Source of the DNA: Desulfocurvibacter africanus subsp. africanus DSM 2603
GTDB lineage: Bacteria > Desulfobacterota > Desulfovibrionia > Desulfovibrionales > Desulfovibrionaceae
Length of the DNA: 64,000 nt
Direction of reading: 5' to 3'
Assembly: GCF_000422545.1 (NCBI RefSeq)
Contig: NZ_KE383873.1
Location: 124,001-188,000 of the forward strand
The notes under the pieces are model-generated. The model was not told the origin of the DNA. It ran no database searches and saw only the letters and a program-made list of their open reading frames with translations. This document shows positions 59,363 to 64,000 of this stretch, one piece after another. The translations under genes were made by a program, and so were the position numbers. Each line of letters opens with the position of its first letter. The first letter of the stretch is position 1.

Positions 59363-59398
59363 AGGACATGGACGGAAGTGGTCTTCCATCCATGTCCT
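59363..59398 (-). other. hairpin immediately 5' of rnpB
   Basis: AGGACATGGACGGAAG pairs with CTTCCATCCATGTCCT with a single mismatch around a TGGT loop. It adjoins the P1 stem of rnpB on its 5' side. It could be part of the precursor transcript or a processing guide. No T-run follows on the minus strand. Confidence 0.45.
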
Positions 59399-59411
59399 GA
59401 AAAGAAAATAA

Positions 59412-59444
59412 GGCCCTCCGCAGAGCTTAGCAAGGCGGAGGGCC
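59412..59444 (-). terminator. rho-independent terminator of the zinc-ribbon gene
   Basis: GGCCCTCCGC (59412-59421) pairs with GCGGAGGGCC (59435-59444). The minus strand continues TTATTTTCTTTTC. It begins ten bases after the stop at 59454. Confidence 0.88.
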
Positions 59445-59453
59445 GTGTGGCTT

Positions 59454-60197
59454 TTAGGCTTCCTCGCGCTCGGTCGCGGTGGAGGGCAGGTGCTCGCTCC
59501 AGAAGATGAGCCGCTGGCAGTTGGGGCAGCTGTGGATCTGCTTGCCCTTCTGCAGGTCGTTGAAGGTCTGGGGCGGTATGAGGATGTGACAGCCCGAGCA
59601 GACGCCTTCGCCGACGGAGACGATAACCGGGTGCCTGAGCCGGGCGCGGATGAATTCGTAGCGGCTGAGAATGGGCTTGGGGATGATCTCGCCGGCGGCC
59701 TTGCGGCGCTTCATGAGACCGTCCAGCAGCTTCTGCGCCTCGGCCATCCGCTTGTCCAGGGTCTTGCGCATTTCATCCAGCCGCGTGCCCAGCGTGGACA
59801 GCTCCTCGTCCTCGGAGGTGAGCAGCTCCTGCTGGCGCTTGAGCTCATCCATCAGGGCGGCGTTTTCTTCCTCGCGCAGGCGGTTGACCTTCTCCATGTT
59901 GTCCATCTCACGCATCATGGCATGGTACTCGCGCGTGTTGCTGGCCATCATGAGTTTGTTCTTGCTCTTCTTGATGCGCGAAGAGTCATCCTCGATATCC
60001 TGGCCCAGGTGGGACTGCTGGGATCGCAGGTTTTCGATCTTGCCCGCGGTCTGATCCCGGCGCTCCTGCACATCCTTGTATTGCTGCTCCAGGGTCTGCA
60101 GTTCCTTGGGCGCGCCCTCCAGGTCCTTTCGGATATCCGTGATCTCCGCATCGATCTGCTGGAGGATTACGAGCTGTTCGATCTGCTTCTGGTACAT
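59454..60197 (-). CDS. coiled-coil C4-type zinc-ribbon protein (COG1579)
   Basis: This 247-residue protein is mainly coiled coil (about 1-180), with heptads such as MDNMEKVNRLREEENAALMD. The C-terminal zinc ribbon has CSGCHILIPP and SCPNCQRLIFW (two CxxC pairs). COG1579 proteins resemble the CT398/FlgZ type and have a proposed link to flagellar or RNA-related factors; the role is unsettled. AGGAG lies near the ATG at 60197. The NIF3-like gene is 140 bases upstream on the same strand, a pairing often seen in related genomes, by my recollection. Confidence 0.85.
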   Translation of the reverse strand: MYQKQIEQLVILQQIDAEITDIRKDLEGAPKELQTLEQQYKDVQERRDQTAGKIENLRSQQSHLGQDIEDDSSRIKKSKNKLMMASNTREYHAMMREMDNMEKVNRLREEENAALMDELKRQQELLTSEDEELSTLGTRLDEMRKTLDKRMAEAQKLLDGLMKRRKAAGEIIPKPILSRYEFIRARLRHPVIVSVGEGVCSGCHILIPPQTFNDLQKGKQIHSCPNCQRLIFWSEHLPSTATEREEA

Positions 60198-60337
60198 ATG
60201 CTACTCCTTGCAGCCCGGCCCCAAAGGCCGCGCATGAACGTTGTCGCGGCGCGTCCCGGCGTCGGGGCGCTCACCGTCCCTGCCGTGCCCGCGGGACCTG
60301 TGGAATGCCGCGTAGAAAGGTTGCTGGCTGCGCCGGG

Positions 60338-61351
60338 TCATTCCGGGCGGCCGTGGCTCACGAGCCGCATGGGCTCACGGCCTGGAAAAAATTCCGCTTC
60401 GACTCCCTGCGTGCCGAGATCGGCCCTGAGGCGGTCGTGGAAGGCCTGCATCATCTTTTCTTCGAGGCCGAAGTGGCCCACGTCCAGGACGAGCCCGGCC
60501 GCGTCCAGAGCCTCATGATATTTTACGTCGCCGGTGATGTATACGTCGGCGCCAAGCTCGAAGGCGCGCCGGACGAGGGAGCCGCCAGAGCCGGGGCAGT
60601 AGGCGACCTTGGAAATCGTCTCCGGCTCCTGGCCTGCGGCGATCCAGAAATTCCGGCCCATGCAGCCCGCCAAGTCCCTCAAGAATTGCTTGGCCGGCAA
60701 AGGGTCCTTGAGCTCACCCAGCAGGCCAAAACCGAGGGCTCGCTTGGGCTCGTCCAGGGTCAGGGCCGAGTAGCCGATGCTGCGGCCGGTGGCCTGCGCC
60801 AGCAGATCGACGACCTTGCGCCGCGCGTCGGACTCGCAGATTACCCTCAGCTGGCCTTGCTCCTCGTGCATGGAAGCCACTTCGTTCAGCATGAGCAGCG
60901 CGGATTTCTGCTCTGCGGTCAGGGGCTCGGCCAGGTCAAAACGCATCTCGCTGGCCGTCACATCGGCCAGTGGTTGGAGGACCCGCAGGTTGACCAACCA
61001 GAGTCTGCGCGCAAGCCAGGCCGCGGGGCCCAAGGGCTGACAGTCCAGTGACGTATGCGCGGCGTAAAGCCAGGCGTCGGAGGCGAGCAGCAGGCGCAGG
61101 GTTTCGTGGTAATCGTCCAGGCGGTCGGGCAGACGAGGGGACAGACTCAAGGGGTGGTGGCAGAGGATGAAGCGGGCGCCCCGATCCAGGGCTTTAGCCA
61201 CGCTGTCGGGGCGGGGGTCGAGCATGACCGCCAGCCTGTCGGTCTCGGTGGCCCGGCCGGCCACCTGCACTCCGCTACGGTCCCAGTCGGCCTGGTATCT
61301 GGGCGGCGCCACGCCCTCTATGCGGCGTATGATCTCTTGTACGTCCAGCAT
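60338..61351 (-). CDS. NIF3/YbgI (DUF34) dinuclear metal-centre protein
   Basis: This 337-residue protein has the NIF3 fold: a metal-binding HHPLSLSPRLPDRL segment (Glu/His), YAAHTSLDC, and C-terminal PGSGGSLVRRAFELGADVYI. GDVKYHEALDAAGLVLDVGH supplies further His and Glu ligands. An inserted PII/CutA-like middle region (about 125-230) is characteristic of larger members. The family is ubiquitous and hexameric; its proposed roles are GTP cyclohydrolase-like or folate/queuosine-linked. The ATG at 61351 is preceded by AGAGGTAG on the minus strand. It is near the zinc-ribbon gene. Confidence 0.88.
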   Translation of the reverse strand: MLDVQEIIRRIEGVAPPRYQADWDRSGVQVAGRATETDRLAVMLDPRPDSVAKALDRGARFILCHHPLSLSPRLPDRLDDYHETLRLLLASDAWLYAAHTSLDCQPLGPAAWLARRLWLVNLRVLQPLADVTASEMRFDLAEPLTAEQKSALLMLNEVASMHEEQGQLRVICESDARRKVVDLLAQATGRSIGYSALTLDEPKRALGFGLLGELKDPLPAKQFLRDLAGCMGRNFWIAAGQEPETISKVAYCPGSGGSLVRRAFELGADVYITGDVKYHEALDAAGLVLDVGHFGLEEKMMQAFHDRLRADLGTQGVEAEFFPGREPMRLVSHGRPE

Positions 61352-61480
61352 GACTACCTCTCAACGTGAAAGGTGCTCCCCGGGGGTGCAGGCCCGGAGA
61401 GCACCTTGATCATAAGCTTCACAGAGAGCTTCAGAAATGCGCGTGTGCGTGTATGAGCCCAGCAATGACGTACCTTGAAT

Positions 61481-61556
61481 TGGTGGGCCAAGGAGGATTT
61501 GAACCTCCGACAATCCGGTTATGAGCCGGGGGCTCTGCCAACTGAGCTATTGGCCC
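61481..61556 (-). tRNA. tRNA with CAU anticodon, elongator tRNA-Met (or Ile2)
   Basis: On the minus strand a full cloverleaf can be drawn: acceptor GGGCCAA with TTGGCCC, D-arm GCTC/GAGC, anticodon loop CTCATAA, T-arm GGAGG/CCTCC. It includes an encoded CCA. The G1-C72 pair rules out initiator tRNA-fMet. A C-A mismatch sits at the top of the anticodon stem. tRNA-Ile(CAU) modified by TilS cannot be excluded without identity checks. Confidence 0.92.
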
Positions 61557-61623
61557 TGTTTGATGTCGAGCAGATTAATTTACAGCTCAAGTCCGGCTGT
61601 GTCAAGACAGGCGAAGCCCATCT

Positions 61624-62535
61624 TCAGTCTACTTCCTGCTTCTTGCGGCAGACCGTACGGATAAAGTTGATGGCCGCATGGCCGGCCTTGGCGCCTTCAC
61701 CCACCGCCACACTGATCTGCATGAAGCCGCCGGTGCAGTCACCAGCAGCGAACACGCCAGGGATATTGGTCTTCTGCTCGTTGTCCGTAACGATGAACTC
61801 GCCTCTGCGTTCCAGACCCAGCGTCAGGGCGAAGGTGCCGGCACCGGCTTCGCCCAGGGCCACGAAGAGGCCGTAAGCCTCCAGGGTCTTGCCGTCCTCC
61901 AAGGACAGGTGCTCCAGGCCGTTCTGGCCCTCCAGGCGGACAATCTTTTGCGTGACGATGGGTATGCCGGCCAGTTCCAGGGCTTGCTGGAGTTCAGGGC
62001 CGATGTTGGTCTGCTTGCCGTTGGTGCAGATGGTCACGTCCTGCGTGTAGTGCTTGAGGTCCAGAGCCTGATTGGCGGCGAACAGCGATTCTCCGAGCAC
62101 CACGACCTTCTTGCCCTTGAAGAAAAAGCCGTCGCAGCTCACGCAGTAGGATACGCCCTTGCCTTCGTACTCGGCCAGGTTTTTGATGCCCGGGCGCACG
62201 CGCGAGACGCCAGTGGCCAGGATCACGGCGCAGGCCTTGATCTCGCGCTGCTCGGTCTTGACCTTGAAGGTGCCGTCCTCCTCCTGGTGGATGCCGAGCA
62301 CCTGCTCGCAACTGGCCTCGGCGCCGAAGCGGGCAGCCTGCTTGATGCCTCGCTCCTGCAGTTCGCGACCCGAGATGGTTTCGGGAAAGCCGAAGTAGTT
62401 GTCGATGTCATAATCACCGGCGTACTTTGGCGCGCAACCGATGACCTGTACCTTTATGCCGGCCCTGGCCGCGTAAATGGCTGCGGACAAGCCAGCCGGA
62501 CCGGCTCCTAGAATGAGCAACTCCACCTTTTCCAT
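61624..62535 (-). CDS. thioredoxin-reductase-like FAD/NAD(P) protein
   Basis: This 303-residue protein resembles TrxB. The FAD motif is LLILGAGPAGLSAAIYAARA, and YFGFPETISGRELQERG follows. The redox site reads YCVSCDGFFFKGKKVVVLGE (CxxC as CVSC, where classical enzymes have CATC). The C-terminal FAD motif is IPGVFAAGDCTGGFMQISVA. It probably reduces thioredoxin or a related carrier with NAD(P)H or ferredoxin; the CVSC variant leaves partner choice open. The ATG at 62535 follows GGAGG. The upstream gap holds an 11-bp inverted repeat. Confidence 0.88.
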   Translation of the reverse strand: MEKVELLILGAGPAGLSAAIYAARAGIKVQVIGCAPKYAGDYDIDNYFGFPETISGRELQERGIKQAARFGAEASCEQVLGIHQEEDGTFKVKTEQREIKACAVILATGVSRVRPGIKNLAEYEGKGVSYCVSCDGFFFKGKKVVVLGESLFAANQALDLKHYTQDVTICTNGKQTNIGPELQQALELAGIPIVTQKIVRLEGQNGLEHLSLEDGKTLEAYGLFVALGEAGAGTFALTLGLERRGEFIVTDNEQKTNIPGVFAAGDCTGGFMQISVAVGEGAKAGHAAINFIRTVCRKKQEVD

Positions 62536-62559
62536 GGTGGACCTCCTGGAGAAACGGCT

Positions 62560-62598
62560 CCCGCATGCGCGACAGCCGGCAACCGTGGCGCATGCGGG
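62560..62598. terminator. 11-bp inverted repeat upstream of the TrxB-like gene
   Basis: CCCGCATGCGC (62560-62570) pairs perfectly with GCGCATGCGGG (62588-62598) around a 17-base spacer. It may be a weak terminator of the queuosine transporter gene or leader structure of the TrxB-like gene; no strong T-run is present. Confidence 0.4.
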
Positions 62599-62659
62599 GC
62601 GAATGTGTGCTTAAGATAGGTCAGCACAGGGAATTTGGCAATGGCGGCCGCAGGTTGCT

Positions 62660-63367
62660 TTAGGCCAGTTCACTCTCGGCCGGTATGTCCGCACGGCAAC
62701 CGTTTCGATGCATGCGCCGGGCGATGTACATGAACGGCGTGTCCAGGGCCGCCACCATGAGCTTCATAATGTAGGTGGTCAGTAGTATCTGCCAGAATAC
62801 GGGCCACGGAAAAACGCCGATGAAAGCGATGGCGCAGAAGATGGCCGAGTCCAGGAGCTGGCTTACCATGGTCGAAGCGTTGTTGCGCAGCCACAGATGG
62901 CGCTCGCCGGTGCGCCTGCGAATGGCGTGGAAGGCCCATACGTCGTGCATTTGCGAGATGAGGTAGGCCGTCAGGCTGGCTACGGCCACGCGCGGCATGA
63001 AGCCGAAGATGGCTTCCAGGTGCGGCTGCACGAAATCCGACGGAGCGGGCGTGTAGATCAGGCTGACCTGCATGTACAGCGTGGACAGGACCAGCACTGC
63101 GAAACCCAGAAGCACGGCCTTGTGCGCCGTGCGCTTGCCGTGGAACTCGCTCAGCAGGTCCGTGGCCAGGAATATGCTCGCGTACAGGATGTTGCCGAGC
63201 GTCGTGGTCAGCCCGAACAGCTCAACGGTTTTGAGCACCTGGATGTTGCACAGGATGATGCTCATGACAATGGCGGCGAACAGGCCGGTGCGGCCGAAGA
63301 AGCGCATGAGCACCAGAACCATGCTCATGTCCACCAGGGCGAAGAGAAAAAAGATGAGTTCGTTCAA
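62660..63367 (-). CDS. queuosine precursor transporter (YhhQ/VUT family)
   Basis: This 235-residue protein has six membrane helices. The early LRCNIQVLKTVELFGLTTTLGN-like region reads ILCNIQVLKTVELFG in this copy. The family features are YASIFLATDLLSEFHGKRTA and LRNNASTMVSQLLDSAIFCA. It imports queuine or preQ precursors across the inner membrane for tRNA modification. The start is a TTG at 63367, seven bases after AGGAGG; the frame runs on upstream to 63400 but without a good site. Known members match in length (about 220-240). The identity of the exact precursor is not predictable. Confidence 0.88.
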   Translation of the reverse strand: MNELIFFLFALVDMSMVLVLMRFFGRTGLFAAIVMSIILCNIQVLKTVELFGLTTTLGNILYASIFLATDLLSEFHGKRTAHKAVLLGFAVLVLSTLYMQVSLIYTPAPSDFVQPHLEAIFGFMPRVAVASLTAYLISQMHDVWAFHAIRRRTGERHLWLRNNASTMVSQLLDSAIFCAIAFIGVFPWPVFWQILLTTYIMKLMVAALDTPFMYIARRMHRNGCRADIPAESELA

Positions 63368-63518
63368 GGAAAGGCCTCCTTCAGGATTCCCGCGGGCCAC
63401 ATGGTCGGCGGGCGATAGACGGGGAAGAGGTCAAGGCCGTCTTGGAGGGGTCTGCTTAGCGCTTGCAGAATGGAGGGTCAAGAGGGGGAAATACAAAAGG
63501 CAGCAGGATACGGCGAGT

Positions 63519-63553
63519 TTTCGAGAGGCGGACTCATGGTCCGCCTCTCGAAA
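63519..63553. terminator. strong hairpin between GGDEF gene and transporter gene
   Basis: A perfect 14-bp stem (63519-63532 with 63540-63553) and a 7-base loop. The flanking T- and A-runs are short, so termination is possible but not certain. It lies 47 bases after the GGDEF stop. Confidence 0.5.
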
Positions 63554-63599
63554 TGGCTGCTGTCGGGAGATATGGGAGGGAACAGGCCCCCGTGCGGTG

Positions 63600-64000
63600 C
63601 TAGTTTCCGGCCGCCTGCAGACTGTCTTCGTCGGCCTGGCGGCAGACCATGTTCCGGCCGTTGCGTTTGGCCAGGTACAAGGCTTGGTCCGCCTCGCGCA
63701 CAAGGTTGGTGTCCAGGTCCACGCTTGCGGCGTCGATGGAGGAGATGCCGATGGAAACGGTGACCTGGAATGTCTGGCCGTGGAAATGAAATATCTTGCC
63801 GCAGATGGCCGCGCGCAGCCGCTGGGCCAAAGTGTGGGCATTGCTTTCGTCCGTGTGCGGCAGGATGACCACGAACTCCTCGCCGCCGTAGCGCGCTGCA
63901 ATGTCCGTCTCGCGCATGCTTTCGCTCAGGATGCGGCCAAGTTCGCGCAGGACCATGTCCCCGGCCTCGTGGCCGAAGGAATCGTTGATGCGCTTGAAGT
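63600..64000 (-). CDS. GGDEF-domain diguanylate cyclase, partial (runs off the window)
   Basis: The visible 133 codons are the C-terminal GGDEF domain. They include DSFGHEAGDMVLRELGRIL, the active-site ARYGGEEFVVILP (GGEEF) and YLAKRNGRNMV at the end. It makes cyclic di-GMP from GTP in the cytoplasm. The start lies beyond base 64000, so the sensory part is unseen. An I-site (RxxD) is not apparent five residues before GGEEF: the segment reads MRETDIAARYGGEEF, where RETD is the RxxD inhibitory motif, so feedback inhibition is plausible. Confidence 0.9.
   Translation of the reverse strand, partial: FKRINDSFGHEAGDMVLRELGRILSESMRETDIAARYGGEEFVVILPHTDESNAHTLAQRLRAAICGKIFHFHGQTFQVTVSIGISSIDAASVDLDTNLVREADQALYLAKRNGRNMVCRQADEDSLQAAGN

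Overview
This 64 kb window is GC-rich bacterial chromosome and reads like a Desulfovibrionaceae-type sulfate reducer (Desulfobacterota). This assignment is an inference. It rests on several sigma-54 activators, a selenocysteine-type TGA codon in a YeeE/YedE sulfur transporter, a TauE/SafE permease heading a large two-component operon, a gltD-like flavoprotein with a polyferredoxin, and a LarB-type gene. There is no prophage, CRISPR array or rRNA operon. The strands are mixed, with many short operons.

Layout. 0.3-3.6 kb: surface-polysaccharide genes (O-antigen ligase, two glycosyltransferases). 3.8-9.6 kb: larB, a divergent sigma-54 activator with a degenerate receiver, a COG2509 flavoprotein behind a possible leader peptide and hairpin, and a Cys-rich miniprotein with a thioredoxin-like protein. 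9.9-20.2 kb: nitroreductase, SWIM/SNF2 helicase, oligopeptide-binding lipoprotein, bifunctional Rel, and two membrane proteins. 20.4-25.9 kb: a flavoprotein/FeS/anchored-protein trio, transketolase, a TlpA-like protein. 26.0-32.4 kb: pstB-phoU, then a peptide-bond-chemistry cluster (C39-like peptidase, RimK-like ATP-grasp ligase, GCS2-like ligase, N-formylglutamate amidohydrolase). 32.5-40.0 kb: a nine-gene minus-strand signalling operon headed by TauE/SafE, with a candidate sigma-54 promoter and a perfect inverted repeat between it and a divergent sigma-54 activator (40.4-41.5 kb). 42.2-46.2 kb: a polyamine ABC transporter. 46.6-48.9 kb: envelope and stress proteins. 49.8-57.1 kb: cysS, P-type ATPase, a split YeeE/YedE pair with a selenocysteine, ispDF. 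57.4-64 kb: a secreted beta-helix protein, rnpB, a zinc-ribbon/NIF3 pair, tRNA-Met(CAU), a TrxB-like flavoprotein, a queuosine-precursor transporter and a truncated diguanylate cyclase.

The strongest points are these. (1) An in-frame TGA in a YeeE/YedE gene falls where I expect the family Cys and is followed by a well-placed SECIS-like hairpin. (2) The amidoligase/peptidase cluster suggests an unknown peptide-like product or protein tag. (3) The sigma-54 TauE operon looks like a multistep phosphorelay with a Spo0B/ChpT-like intermediate and a crippled AAA+ protein. (4) Three near-identical copies of a ~128 bp, four-hairpin, MITE-like repeat occur; two of them supply the stop codon of the neighbouring gene. 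All functional calls come from reading motifs by eye; no database search was run.
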